From contig CAXEFP010000012.1 in the NCBI GenBank assembly GCA_963995525.1, positions 744,001 to 808,000 on the forward strand: 64,000 bases of DNA, given 5' to 3'. The notes under the pieces were generated by a model, which worked only from the letters and a program-made list of their open reading frames with translations, was not told the origin of the DNA and did no database searches. Shown here piece after piece: positions 11,740-26,085 of the stretch. The position numbers were made by a program, and so were the translations under genes. Each line of letters starts with the position of its first letter. The stretch's first letter is position 1. The stretch is from Escarpia spicata. Taxonomy: Eukaryota > Annelida > Polychaeta > Sabellida > Siboglinidae.

Positions 11740-14700
11740 GTGCACTACAAATACCGTTTTGCTGTGATATGCATTAATTTTTTTCGAACACTTTGATATG
11801 GGACATGTTTGTCTCGTGAGTACTGAAGGTACTGCTGCTTTAGACAAGAAAAAACTTCAAATGGGGATGAGTTTTCATACCTATAACTTACGTAATATGT
11901 TCTTGTAACTTACGTGACGGGGATAAAACGGTAACATGCATTCCCATTTGGGGTTAATCTAGTTATGTGTGTAGCTTGATATCAATCTAGCCTTCGTGAA
12001 GATTTGTAACATGCAAAACATCTATTTGGGGTAAGACCACATTAAGGATCCTTCCGCCGAAAAAAGTGCACTACAAATACCGTTTTGCTGTGATATGCAT
12101 TAATTTTTTTCGAACATTTTGACATGGGACATGTTTGTCTTGTGAGTACTGAATGTACTGCTGCTTTAGACAAGATAAAACATCAAATGGGGATGAGTTT
12201 TCACACCTATAACTTACGTAATATGTTCTTGTAACTTACGTGACGGGGATAAAACGGTAACATGCATTCCCATTTGGGGTTAATCTAGTTATGTGTGTAG
12301 CTTGATATCAATCTAGCCTTCGTGAAGATTTTTAACATGCAAAACATCTATTTGGGGTAAGACCACAGTAAGGATCCTTCCGCCGAAAAAAGTGCACTAC
12401 AAATACCGTTTTGCTGTGATATGCATTAATTTTTTTCGAACATTTTGACATGGGACATGTTTTGTCTCGTGAGTACTGAATGTACTGCTGCTTTAGACAA
12501 GATAAAACATCAAATGGGGATGAGTTTTCACACCTATAACTTACGTAATATGTTCTTGTAACTTACGTGACGGGGATAAAACGGTAACATGCATTCCCAT
12601 TTGGGGTTAATCTAGTTATGTGTGTAACTTGATATCAATCTAGCCTTCGTGAAGATTTGTAACATGCAAAACATCTATTTGGGGTAAGACCACATTAAAT
12701 ATCCTTCCGCCGAAAAAAGTGCATTACAAATACCGTTTTGCTGTGATATGCGTTAATTTTTTTCGAACACTTTGATATGGGACATGTTTGTCTCGTGAGT
12801 ACTGAAGGTACTGCTGCTTTAGACAAGAAAAAACTTCAAATGGGGATGAGTTTTCACACCTATAACTTACGTAATATGTTCTTGTAACTTACGTGACGGG
12901 GATAAAACGGTAACATGCATTCCCATTTGGGGTTAATCTAGTTATGTGTGTAGCTTGATATCAATCTAGCCTTCGTGAAGATTTGTAACATGCAAATCAT
13001 CTATTTGGGATAAGACCACATTAAGGATCCTTCCGCCGAAAAAAGTGCACTACAAATACCGTTTTGCTGTGATATGCATTAATTGTTTTCGAACACTTTG
13101 ACATGGGACATGTTTGTCTCTTGAGTACTGAATGTACTGCTGCTATAGATACGAAAAAACGTCAAATGGGGATTAGTTTTCACACCTATAACTTACGTAT
13201 TATGTTCTTGTAACTTACGTGACGGAGATAGAACGGTAACATGCATTCCCATTTGTGATTAATCTAGTTATGTGTGTAGCTTGATATCAATCTAGCCTTC
13301 GTGAAGATTTGTAACATGCATAACATCTATTTGGGGTAAGACCACATTAAAGATCCTTCCGCCGAAAAAAGTGCACTACAAATACCGTTTTGCTGTGATA
13401 TGCATTAATTTTTTTCGAACACTTTGATATGGGACATGTTTGTCTCGTGAGTACTGAATGTACTGCTGCTTTAGACAAGAAAAAACTTCAAATGGGGATG
13501 AGTTTTCATACCTATAACTTACGTAATATGTTCTTGTAACTTACGTGACGGGGATAAAACGGTAACATGCATTCCCATTTGGGGTTAATCTAGTTATGTG
13601 TGTAGCTTGATATCAATCTAGCCTTCGTGAAGATTTGTAACATGCAATACATCTATTTGGGGTAAGACCACATTAAGGATTCTTCCGCCGAAAAAAGTGC
13701 ACTACAAATACCGTTTTGCTGTGATATGCATTAATTTGTTTCGAACATTTTGACATGGGACATGTTTGTCTTGTGAGTACTGAATGTACTGCTGCTTTAG
13801 ACAAGATAAAACATCAAATGGGGATGAGTTTTCACACCTATAACTTACGTAATATGTTCTTGTAACTTACGTGACGGGGATAAAACGGTAACATGCATTC
13901 CCATTTGGGGTTAATCTAGTTATGTGTGTAGCTTGATATCAATCTAGCCTTCGTGAAGATTTGTAACATGCAAAACATCTATTTGGGGTAAGACCACAGT
14001 AAGGATCCTTCCGCCGAAAAAAGTGCACTACAAATACCGTTTTGCTGTGATATGCATTAATTTTTTTCTAACATTTTGACATGGGACATGTTTGTCTCGT
14101 GAGTACTGAATGTACTGCTGCTTTAGATAAGAAAAAACTTCAAATGGGGATTAGTTTTCACACCTATAACTTACGTAATATGTTCTTGTAACTTACGTGA
14201 CGGAGATAGAACGGTAACATGCATTCCCATTTGTGATTAATCTAGTTATGTGTGTAGCTTGATATCAATCTAGCCTTCGTGAAGATTTGTAACATGCAAA
14301 ACATCTATTTGGGGTAAGACCACATTAAGGATCCTTCCGCCGAAAAAAGTGCACTACAAATACCGTTTTGCTGTGATATGCATTAATTTTTTTCGAACAT
14401 TTTGACATGGGACATGTTTGTCTCGTGAGTACTGAATGTACTGCTGCTTTAAACAAGATAAAACATCAAATGGGGATGAGTTTTCACACCTATAACTTAC
14501 GTAATATGTTCTTGTAACTTACGTGACGGGGATAAAACGGTAACATGCATTCCCATTTGGGGTTAATCTAGTTATGTGTGTAGCTTGATATCAATCTAGC
14601 CTTCGTGAAGATTTGTAACATGCAAAACATATATTTGGGGTAAGACCACATTAAATATCCTTCCGCCGAAAAAAGTGCATTACAAATACCGTTTTGCTGT

Positions 14701-15978
14701 GATATGCATTAATTTTTTTCGAACACTTTGATATGGGACATGTTTGTCTCGTGAGTACTGAAGGTACTGCTGCTTTAGACAAGAAAAAACTTCAAATGGG
14801 GATGAGTTTTCACACCTATAACTTACGTAATATGTTCTTGTAACTTACGTGACGGGGATAAAACGGTAACATGCATTCCCATTTGGGGTTAATCTAGTTA
14901 TGTGTGTAGCTTGATATCAATCTAGCCTTCGTGAAGATTTGTAACATGCAAATCATCTATTTGGGATAAGACCACATTAAGGATCCTTCCGCCGAAAAAA
15001 ATGCACTACAAATACCATTTTGCTGTGATATGCATTAATTGTTTTCGAACACTTTGACATGGGACATGTTTGTCTCGTGAGTACTGAATGTACTGCTGCT
15101 TTAGATAAGAAAAAACTTCAAATGGGGATTAGTTTTCACACCTATAACTTACGTAATATGTTCTTGTAACTTACGTGACGGAGATAGAACGGTAACATGC
15201 ATTCCCATTTGTGATTAATCTAGTTATGTGTGTAGCTTGATATCAATCTAGCCTTCGTGAAGATTTGTAACATGCATAACATCTATTTGGGGTAAGACCA
15301 CATTAAAGATCCTTCCGCCGAAAAAAGTGCACTACAAATACCGTTTTGCTGTGATATGCATTAATTTTTTTCGAACACTTTGATATGGGACATGTTTGTC
15401 TCGTGAGTACTGAAGGTACTGCTGCTTTAGACAAGAAAAAACTTCAAATGGGGATGAGTTTTCATACCTATAACTTACGTAATATGTTCTTGTAACTTAC
15501 GTGACGGGGATAAAACGGTAACATGCATTCCCATTTGGGGTTAATCTAGTTATGTGTGTAGCTTGATATCAATCTAGCCTTCGTGAAGATTTGTAACTTG
15601 CAAAACATGTATTTGGGGTAAGACCACATTAAGGATCCTTCCGCCGAAAAAAGTGCACTACAAATACCGTTTTGCTGTGATATGCATTAATTTTTTTCGA
15701 ACATTTTGACATGGGACATGTTTGTCTCGTGAGTACTGAATGTACTGCTGCTTTAGACAAGATAAAACATCAAATGGGGATGAGTTTTCACACCTATAAC
15801 TTACGTAATATGTTCTTGTAACTTACGTGACGGGGATAAAACGGTAACATGCATTCCCATTTGGGGTTAATCTAGTTATGTGTGTAGCTTGATATCAATC
15901 TAGCCTTCGTGAAGATTTGTAACATGCAAAACATCTATTTGGGGTAAGACCACATTAAATATCCTTCCGCCGAAAAAA
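11740..15978 (+). repeat. 13-monomer HOR unit, copy 1 (4239 bp)
   Basis: This run of 13 monomers is repeated immediately as 15979-20217. Private variants shared at a 4239-bp offset include the T insertion (12460-12463), GCTATAGAT with CGTATTATG (13045 monomer), ATTTGTTTCG with CTTGTGAG (13697), TTTCTAACATTTT (14023), AAAAATGCAC with ATACCATTTT (15001) and GTAACTTGC with CATGTATTT at 15594-15611. The first six monomers are HOR cassette copy 3 (11740-13696). Differences private to this copy are GTGTAACTT near 12626, TTGTTTTCG near 13085, and GATACGAAAAAACGTC near 13148. Confidence 0.9.
12392..12718 (+). repeat. 327-bp C monomer with single-T insertion (copy 4)
   Basis: TTTT at 12460-12463. It also has GTGTAACTTG where nearly all monomers have GTGTAGCTTG, a private change near 12626. 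Followed by the ATATGCGTTAA monomer at 12719. Confidence 0.9.
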
Positions 15979-18900
15979 GTGCATTACAAATACCGTTTTG
16001 CTGTGATATGCATTAATTTTTTTCGAACACTTTGATATGGGACATGTTTGTCTCGTGAGTACTGAAGGTACTGCTGCTTTAGACAAGAAAAAACTTCAAA
16101 TGGGGATGAGTTTTCATACCTATAACTTACGTAATATGTTCTTGTAACTTACGTGACGGGGATAAAACGGTAACATGCATTCCCATTTGGGGTTAATCTA
16201 GTTATGTGTGTAGCTTGATATCAATCTAGCCTTCGTGAAGATTTGTAACATGCAAAACATCTATTTGGGGTAAGACCACATTAAGGATCCTTCCGCCGAA
16301 AAAAGTGCACTACAAATACCGTTTTGCTGTGATATGCATTAATTTTTTTCGAACATTTTGACATGGGACATGTTTGTCTTGTGAGTACTGAATGTACTGC
16401 TGCTTTAGACAAGATAAAACATCAAATGGGGATGAGTTTTCACACCTATAACTTACGTAATATGTTCTTGTAACTTACGTGACGGGGATAAAACGGTAAC
16501 ATGCATTCCCATTTGGGGTTAATCTAGTTATGTGTGTAGCTTGATATCAATCTAGCCTTCGTGAAGATTTTTAACATGCAAAACATCTATTTGGGGTAAG
16601 ACCACAGTAAGGATCCTTCCGCCGAAAAAAGTGCACTACAAATACCGTTTTGCTGTGATATGCATTAATTTTTTTCGAACATTTTGACATGGGACATGTT
16701 TTGTCTCGTGAGTACTGAATGTACTGCTGCTTTAGACAAGATAAAACATCAAATGGGGATGAGTTTTCACACCTATAACTTACGTAATATGTTCTTGTAA
16801 CTTACGTGACGGGGATAAAACGGTAACATGCATTCCCATTTGGGGTTAATCTAGTTATGTGTGTAGCTTGATATCAATCTAGCCTTCGTGAAGATTTGTA
16901 ACATGCAAAACATCTATTTGGGGTAAGACCACATTAAATATCCTTCCGCCGAAAAAAGTGCATTACAAATACCGTTTTGCTGTGATATGCGTTAATTTTT
17001 TTCGAACACTTTGATATGGGACATGTTTGTCTCGTGAGTACTGAAGGTACTGCTGCTTTAGACAAGAAAAAACTTCAAATGGGGATGAGTTTTCACACCT
17101 ATAACTTACGTAATATGTTCTTGTAACTTACGTGACGGGGATAAAACGGTAACATGCATTCCCATTTGGGGTTAATCTAGTTATGTGTGTAGCTTGATAT
17201 CAATCTAGCCTTCGTGAAGATTTGTAACATGCAAATCATCTATTTGGGATAAGACCACATTAAGGATCCTTCCGCCGAAAAAAGTGCACTACAAATACCG
17301 TTTTGCTGTGATATGCATTAATTTTTTTCGAACACTTTGACATGGGACATGTTTGTCTCTTGAGTACTGAATGTACTGCTGCTATAGATAAGAAAAAACT
17401 TCAAATGGGGATTAGTTTTCACACCTATAACTTACGTATTATGTTCTTTTAACTTACGTGACGGAGATAGAACGGTAACATGCATTCCCATTTGTGATTA
17501 ATCTAGTTATGTGTGTAGCTTGATATCAATCTAGCCTTCGTGAAGATTTGTAACATGCATAACATCTATTTGGGGTAAGACCACATTAAAGATCCTTCCG
17601 CCGAAAAAAGTGCACTACAAATACCGTTTTGCTGTGATATGCATTAATTTTTTTCGAACACTTTGATATGGGACATGTTTGTCTCGTGAGTACTGAATGT
17701 ACTGCTGCTTTAGACAAGAAAAAACTTCAAATGGGGATGAGTTTTCATACCTATAACTTACGTAATATGTTCTTGTAACTTACGTGACGGGGATAAAACG
17801 GTAACATGCATTCCCATTTGGGGTTAATCTAGTTATGTGTGTAGCTTGATATCAATCTAGCCTTCGTGAAGATTTGTAACATGCAATACATCTATTTGGG
17901 GTAAGACCACATTAAGGATTCTTCCGCCGAAAAAAGTGCACTACAAATACCGTTTTGCTGTGATATGCATTAATTTGTTTCGAACATTTTGACATGGGAC
18001 ATGTTTGTCTTGTGAGTACTGAATGTACTGCTGCTTTAGACAAGATAAAACATCAAATGGGGATGAGTTTTCACACCTATAACTTACGTTATATGTTCTT
18101 GTAACTTACGTGACGGGGATAAAACGGTAACATGCATTCCCATTTGGGGTTAATCTAGTTATGTGTGTAGCTTGATATCAATCTAGCCTTCGTGAAGATT
18201 TGTAACATGCAAAACATCTATTTGGGGTAAGACCACAGTAAGGATCCTTCCGCCGAAAAAAGTGCACTACAAATACCGTTTTGCTGTGATATGCATTAAT
18301 TTTTTTCTAACATTTTGACATGGGACATGTTTGTCTCGTGAGTACTGAATGTACTGCTGCTTTAGATAAGAAAAAACTTCAAATGGGGATTAGTTTTCAC
18401 ACCTATAACTTACGTAATATGTTCTTGTAACTTACGTGACGGAGATAGAACGGTAACATGCATTCCCATTTGTGATTAATCTAGTTATGTGTGTAGCTTG
18501 ATATCAATCTAGCCTTCGTGAAGATTTGTAACATGCAAAACATCTATTTGGGGTAAGACCACATTAAGGATCCTTCCGCCGAAAAAAGTGCACTACAAAT
18601 ACCGTTTTGCTGTGATATGCATTAATTTGTTTCGAACATTTTGACATGGGACATGTTTGTCTCGTGAGTACTGAATGTACTGCTGCTTTAGACAAGATAA
18701 AACATCAAATGGGGATGAGTTTTCACACCTATAACTTACGTAATATGTTCTTGTAACTTACGTGACGGGGATAAAACGGTAACATGCATTCCCATTTGGG
18801 GTTAATCTAGTTATGTGTGTAGCTTGATATCAATCTAGCCTTCGTGAAGATTTGTAACATGCAAAACATATATTTGGGGTAAGACCACATTAAATATCCT

Positions 18901-20217
18901 TCCGCCGAAAAAAGTGCATTACAAATACCGTTTTGCTGTGATATGCATTAATTTTTTTCGAACACTTTGATATGGGACATGTTTGTCTCGTGAGTACTGA
19001 AGGTACTGCTGCTTTAGACAAGAAAAAACTTCAAATGGGGATGAGTTTTCACACCTATAACTTACGTAATATGTTCTTGTAACTTACGTGACGGGGATAA
19101 AACGGTAACATGCATTCCCATTTGGGGTTAATCTAGTTATGTGTGTAGCTTGATATCAATCTAGCCTTCGTGAAGATTTGTAACATGCAAATCATCTATT
19201 TGGGATAAGACCACATTAAGGATCCTTCCGCCGAAAAAAATGCACTACAAATACCATTTTGCTGTGATATGCATTAATTGTTTTCGAACACTTTGACATG
19301 GGACATGTTTGTCTCGTGAGTACTGAATGTACTGCTGCTTTAGATAAGAAAAAACTTCAAATGGGGATTAGTTTTCACACCTATAACTTACGTAATATGT
19401 TCTTGTAACTTACGTGACGGAGATAGAACGGTAACATGCATTCCCATTTGTGATTAATCTAGTTATGTGTGTAGCTTGATATCAATCTAGCCTTCGTGAA
19501 GATTTGTAACATGCATAACATCTATTTGGGGTAAGACCACATTAAAGATCCTTCCGCCGAAAAAAGTGCACTACAAATACCGTTTTGCTGTGATATGCAT
19601 TAATTTTTTTCGAACACTTTGATATGGGACATGTTTGTCTCGTGAGTACTGAAGGTACTGCTGCTTTAGACAAGAAAAAACTTCAAATGGGGATGAGTTT
19701 TCATACCTATAACTTACGTAATATGTTCTTGTAACTTACGTGACGGGGATAAAACGGTAACATGCATTCCCATTTGGGGTTAATCTAGTTATGTGTGTAG
19801 CTTGATATCAATCTAGCCTTCGTGAAGATTTGTAACTTGCAAAACATGTATTTGGGGTAAGACCACATTAAGGATCCTTCCGCCGAAAAAAGTGCACTAC
19901 AAATACCGTTTTGCTGTGATATGCATTAATTTTTTTCGAACATTTTGACATGGGACATGTTTGTCTCGTGAGTACTGAATGTACTGCTGCTTTAGACAAG
20001 ATAAAACATCAAATGGGGATGAGTTTTCACACCTATAACTTACGTAATATGTTCTTGTAACTTACGTGACGGGGATAAAACGGTAACATGCATTCCCATT
20101 TGGGGTTAATCTAGTTATGTGTGTAGCTTGATATCAATCTAGCCTTCGTGAAGATTTGTAACATGCAAAACATCTATTTGGGGTAAGACCACATTAAATA
20201 TCCTTCCGCCGAAAAAA
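15979..20217 (+). repeat. 13-monomer HOR unit, copy 2 (4239 bp)
   Basis: Tandem copy of 11740-15978 with the same monomer order, including cassette copy 4 (15979-17935), the T insertion at 16699-16702, ATACCATTTT at 19240-19260 and GTAACTTGC at 19832-19840. Its first monomer starts GTGCATT where copy 1 has GTGCACT. Private changes are GTTCTTTTAAC near 17446, ACGTTATATG near 18088, and ATTTGTTTCG in the 18588 monomer. After 20217 the order changes (A monomer with GACGGTGAT), which marks the right edge of the duplication. Confidence 0.9.
16631..16957 (+). repeat. 327-bp C monomer with single-T insertion (copy 5, last)
   Basis: TTTT at 16699-16702. No T-insertion monomer occurs to the right of this, so from 16958 to 58034 the monomer register stays exactly at 6+326k. 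This gives a clean boundary for the lineage. Confidence 0.9.
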
Positions 20218-22110
20218 GTGCATTACAAATACCGTTTTGCTGTGATATGCATTAATTTTTTTCGAACACTTTGATATGGGACATGTTTGTCTCGTGAGTA
20301 CTGAAGGTACTGCTGCTTTAGACAAGAAAAAACTTCAAATGGGGATGAGTTTTCACACCTATAACTTACGTAATATGTTCTTGTAACTTACGTGACGGTG
20401 ATAAAACGGTAACATGCATTCCCATTTGGGGTTAATCTAGTTATGTGTGTAGCTTGATATCAATCTAGCCTTCGTGAAGATTTGTAACATGCAAAACATC
20501 TATTTGGGGTAAGACCACATTAAGGATCCTTCCGCCGAAAAAAGTGCACTACAAATACCGTTTTGCTGTGATATGCATTAATTTTTTTCGAACACTTTGA
20601 CATGGGACATGTTTGTCTCTTGAGTACTGAATGTACTGCTGCTTTAGATAAGAAAAAACTTCAAATGGGGATTAGTTTTCACACCTATAACTTACGTAAT
20701 ATGTTCTTGTAACTTACGTGACGGAGATAGAACGGTAACATGCATTCCCATTTGTGATTAATCTAGTTATGTGTGTAGCTTGATATCAATCTAGCCTTCG
20801 TGAAGATTTGTAACATGCATAACATCTATTTGGGGTAAGACCACATTAAAGATCCTTCCGCCGAAAAAAGTGCACTACAAATACCGTTTTGCTGTGATAT
20901 GCATTAATTTTTTTCGAACACTTTGACATGGGACATGTTTGTCTCGTGAGTACTGAATGTACTGCTGCTTTAGATAAGAAAAAACTTCAAATGGGGATTA
21001 GTTTTCACACCTATAACTTACGTAATATGTTCTTGTAACTTACGTGACGGAGATAGAACGGTAACATGCATTCCCATTTGTGATTAATCTAGTTATGTGT
21101 GTAGCTTGATATCAATCTAGCCTTCGTGAAGATTTGTAACATGCAAAACATCTATTTGGGGTAAGACCACATTAAGGATCCTTCCGCCGAAAAAAGTGCA
21201 CTACAAATACCGTTTTGCTGTGATATGCATTAATTTTTTTCGAACATTTTGACATGGGACATGTTTGTCTCTTGAGTACTGAATGTACTGCTGCTTTAGA
21301 CAAGATAAAACATCAAATGGGGATGAGTTTTCACACCTATAACTTACGTAATATGTTCTTGTAACTTACGTGACGGGGATAAAACGGTAACATGCATTCC
21401 CATTTGGGGTTAATCTAGTTATGTGTGTAGCTTGATATCAATCTAGCCTTCGTGAAGATTTGTAACATGCAAAACATATATTTGGGGTAAGACCACATTA
21501 AATATCCTTCCGCCGAAAAAAGTGCATTACAAATACCGTTTTGCTGTGATATGCATTAATTTTTTTCGAACACTTTGATATGGGACATGTTTGTCTCGTG
21601 AGTACTGAAGGTACTGCTGCTTTAGACAAGAAAAAACTTCAAATGGGGATGAGTTTTCACACCTATAACTTACGTAATATGTTCTTGTAACTTACGTGAC
21701 GGGGATAAAACGGTAACATGCATTCCCATTTGGGGTTAATCTAGTTATGTGTGTAGCTTGATATCAATCTAGCCTTCGTGAAGATTTGTAACATGCAAAT
21801 CATCTATTTGGGATAAGACCACATTAAGGATCCTTCCGCCGAAAAAAATGCACTACAAATACCATTTTGCTGTGATATGCATTAATTGTTTTCGAACACT
21901 TTGACATGGGACATGTTTGTCTCGTGAGTACTGAATGTACTGCTGCTTTAGATAAGAAAAAACTTCAAATGGGGATTAGTTTTCACACCTATAACTTACG
22001 TAATATGTTCTTGTAACTTACGTGACGGAGATAGAACGGTAACATGCATTCCCATTTGTGATTAATCTAGTTATGTGTGTAGCTTGATATCAATCTAGCC
22101 TTCGTGAAGA
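18914..22110 (+). repeat. Long duplication, copy 1 (offset 7498 bp)
   Basis: This block matches 26412-29610 at an offset of 23 monomers. Shared markers: ATACCATTTT (19240 and 26738; again 21848 and 29346), GTAACTTGC (19833 and 27331), GACGGTGAT (20218 and 27716 monomers), CTCTTGAG in the B monomer (20544 and 28042) and in the C monomer with ACATATATTT (21196 and 28694). The match ends inside the monomer at 21848, whose right part switches to a C-type end. Confidence 0.8.
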
Positions 22111-22173
22111 TTTGTAACATGCAAAACATATATTTGGGGTAAGACCACATTAAATATCCTTCCGCCGAAAAAA
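21848..22173 (+). repeat. Chimeric B/C monomer
   Basis: The left part is B-type (AAAAATGCAC start, ATACCATTTT, TTGTTTTCG, GATAAG, GATTAG, GAGATAGAAC, TTTGTGATT). The right end is C-type (GCAAAACATATATTT, AAATATCC), and the next monomer starts GTGCATT as after a normal C. The switch lies in the conserved stretch about 22063-22123, between TTTGTGATT and GCAAAAC. It is the product of an out-of-register crossover or a conversion tract. The same B start is followed by a normal GCATAAC end at 23478. Confidence 0.8.
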
Positions 22174-22825
22174 GTGCATTACAAATACCGTTTTGCTGTG
22201 ATATGCATTAATTTTTTTCGAACACTTTGATATGGGACATGTTTGTCTCGTGAGTACTGAAGGTACTGCTGCTTTAGACAAGAAAAAACTTCAAATGGGG
22301 ATGAGTTTTCACACCTATAACTTACGTAATATGTTCTTGTAACTTACGTGACGGGGATAAAACGGTAACATGCATTCCCATTTGGGGTTAATCTAGTTAT
22401 GTGTGTAGCTTGATATCAATCTAGCCTTCGTGAAGATTTGTAACATGCAAATCATCTATTTGGGATAAGACCACATTAAGGATCCTTCCGCCGAAAAAAA
22501 TGCACTACAAATACCATTTTGCTGTGATATGCATTAATTGTTTTCGAACACTTTGACATGGGACATGTTTGTCTCGTGAGTACTGAATGTACTGCTGCTT
22601 TAGATAAGAAAAAACTTCAAATGGGGATTAGTTTTCACACCTATAACTTACGTAATATGTTCTTGTAACTTACGTGACGGAGATAGAACGGTAACATGCA
22701 TTCCCATTTGTGATTAATCTAGTTATGTGTGTAGCTTGATATCAATCTAGCCTTCGTGAAGATTTGTAACATGCAAAACATCTATTTGGGGTAAGACCAC
22801 ATTAAGGATCCTTCCGCCGAAAAAA

Positions 22826-25800
22826 GTGCACTACAAATACCGTTTTGCTGTGATATGCATTAATTTTTTTCGAACATTTTGACATGGGACATGTTTGTCT
22901 CTTGAGTACTGAATGTACTGCTGCTTTAGACAAGATAAAACATCAAATGGGGATGAGTTTTCACACCTATAACTTACGTAATATGTTCTTGTAACTTACG
23001 TGACGGGGATAAAACGGTAACATGCATTCCCATTTGGGGTTAATCTAGTTATGTGTGTAGCTTGATATCAATCTAGCCTTCGTGAAGATTTGTAACATGC
23101 AAAACATATATTTGGGGTAAGACCACATTAAATATCCTTCCGCCGAAAAAAGTGCATTACAAATACCGTTTTGCTGTGATATGCATTAATTTTTTTCGAA
23201 CACTTTGATATGGGACATGTTTGTCTCGTGAGTACTGAAGGTACTGCTGCTTTAGACAAGAAAAAACTTCAAATGGGGATGAGTTTTCACACCTATAACT
23301 TACGTAATATGTTCTTGTAACTTACGTGACGGGGATAAAACGGTAACATGCATTCCCATTTGGGGTTAATCTAGTTATGTGTGTAGCTTGATATCAATCT
23401 AGCCTTCGTGAAGATTTGTAACATGCAAATCATCTATTTGGGATAAGACCACATTAAGGATCCTTCCGCCGAAAAAAATGCACTACAAATACCATTTTGC
23501 TGTGATATGCATTAATTGTTTTCGAACACTTTGACATGGGACATGTTTGTCTCGTGAGTACTGAATGTACTGCTGCTTTAGATAAGAAAAAACTTCAAAT
23601 GGGGATTAGTTTTCACACCTATAACTTACGTAATATGTTCTTGTAACTTACGTGACGGAGATAGAACGGTAACATGCATTCCCATTTGTGATTAATCTAG
23701 TTATGTGTGTAGCTTGATATCAATCTAGCCTTCGTGAAGATTTGTAACATGCATAACATCTATTTGGGGTAAGACCACATTAAAGATCCTTCCGCCGAAA
23801 AAAGTGCACTACAAATACCGTTTTGCTGTGATATGCATTAATTTTTTTCGAACACTTTGATATGGGACATGTTTGTCTCGTGAGTACTGAAGGTACTGCT
23901 GCTTTAGACAAGAAAAAACTTCAAATGGGGATGAGTTTTCATACCTATAACTTACGTAATATGTTCTTGTAACTTACGTGACGGGGATAAAACGGTAACA
24001 TGCATTCCCATTTGGGGTTAATCTAGTTATGTGTGTAGCTTGATATCAATCTAGCCTTCGTGAAGATTTGTAACATGCAAAACATGTATTTGGGGTAAGA
24101 CCACATTAAGGATCCTTCCGCCGAAAAAAGTGCACTACAAATACCGTTTTGCTGTGATATGCATTAATTTGTTTCGAACATTTTGACATGGGACATGTTT
24201 GTCTCGTGAGTACTGAATGTACTGCTGCTTTAGACAAGATAAAACATCAAATGGGGATGAGTTTTCACACCTATAACTTACGTAATATGTTCTTGTAACT
24301 TACGTGACGGGGATAAAACGGTAACATGCATTCCCATTTGGGGTTAATCTAGTTATGTGTGTAGCTTGATATCAATCTAGCCTTCGTGAAGATTTGTAAC
24401 ATGCAAAACATCTATTTGGGGTAAGACCACATTAAATATCCTTCCGCCGAAAAAAGTGCATTACAAATACCGTTTTGCTGTGATATGCATTAATTTTTTT
24501 CGAACACTTTGATATGGGACATGTTTGTCTCGTGAGTACTGAAGGTACTGCTGCTTTAGACAAGAAAAAACTTCAAATGGGGATGAGTTTTCACACCTAT
24601 AACTTACGTAATATGTTCTTGTAACTTACGTGACGGTGATAAAACGGTAACATGCATTCCCATTTGGGGTTAATCTAGTTATGTGTGTAGCTTGATATCA
24701 ATCTAGCCTTCGTGAAGATTTGTAACATGCAAAACATCTATTTGGGGTAAGACCACATTAAATATCCTTCCGCCGAAAAAAGTGCATTACAAATACCGTT
24801 TTGCTGTGATATGCATTAATTTTTTTCGAACACTTTGATATGGGACATGTTTGTCTCGTGAGTACTGAAGGTACTGCTGCTTTAGACAAGAAAAAACTTC
24901 AAATGGGGATGAGTTTTCACACCTATAACTTACGTAATATGTTCTTGTAACTTACGTGACGGGGATAAAACGGTAACATGCATTCCCATTTGGGGTTAAT
25001 CTAGTTATGTGTGTAGCTTGATATCAATCTAGCCTTCGTGAAGATTTGTAACATGCAAATCATCTATTTGGGATAAGACCACATTAAGGATCCTTCCGCC
25101 GAAAAAAGTGCACTACAAATACCGTTTTGCTGTGATATGCATTAATTTTTTTCGAAAACTTTGACATGGGACATGTTTGTCTCGTGAGTACTGAATGTAC
25201 TGCTGCTTTAGATAAGAAAAAACTTCAAATGGGGATTAGTTTTCACACCTATAACTTACGTAATATGTTCTTGTAACTTACGTGACGGAGATAGAACGGT
25301 AACATGCATTCCCATTTGTGATTAATCTAGTTATGTGTGTAGCTTGATATCAATCTAGCCTTCGTGAAGATTTGTAACATGCATAACATCTATTTGGGGT
25401 AAGACCACATTAAAGATCCTTCCGCCGAAAAAAGTACACTACAAATACCGTTTTGCTGTGATATGCATTAATTTTTTTCGAACACTTTGATATGGGACAT
25501 GTTTGTCTCGTGAGTACTGAAGGTACTGCTGCTTTAGACAAGAAAAAACTTCAAATGGGGATGAGTTTTCACACCTATAACTTACGTAATATGTTCTTGT
25601 AACTTACGTGACGGGGATAAAACGGTAACATGCATTCCCATTTGGGGTTAATCTAGTTATGTGTGTAGCTTGATATCAATCTAGCCTTCGTGAAGATTTG
25701 TAACATGCAAAACATCTATTTGGGGTAAGATCACAGTAATGATCCTTCCGCCGAAAAAAGTGCACTACAAATACCGTTTTGCTGTGATATGCATTAATTT

Positions 25801-26085
25801 GTTTCATACATTTTGACATGGGACATGTTTGTCTCGTGAGTACTGAATGTACTGCTGCTTTAGACAAGATAAAACATCAAATGGGGATGAGTTTTCACAC
25901 CTATAACTTACGTAATATGTTCTTGTAACTTACGTGACGGGGATAAAACGGTAACATGCATTCCCATTTGGGGTTAATCTAGTTATGTGTGTAGCTTGAT
26001 ATCAATCTAGCCTTCGTGAAGATTTGTAACATGCAAATCATCTATTTGGGATAAGACCACATTAAGGATACTTTAGCCGAAAAAA
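22826..26085 (+). repeat. Ten-monomer duplication, copy 1 (offset 5868 bp)
   Basis: Ten consecutive monomers match 28694-31953 at an 18-monomer offset. Private variants shared: CTCTTGAG in a C monomer (22826 and 28694), ATACCATTTT (23478 and 29346), CATGTATTT with a normal GTAACATGC (23804 and 29672), ATTTGTTTCG (24130 and 29998), CGAAAACTTTG (25108 and 30976), GTACACTAC (25434 and 31302), GATCACAGTAATGATCC (about 25730 and 31598) and TTTCATACATTTT (25760 and 31628). The matching stretch extends at least from about 22545 to about 26297. Confidence 0.88.
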
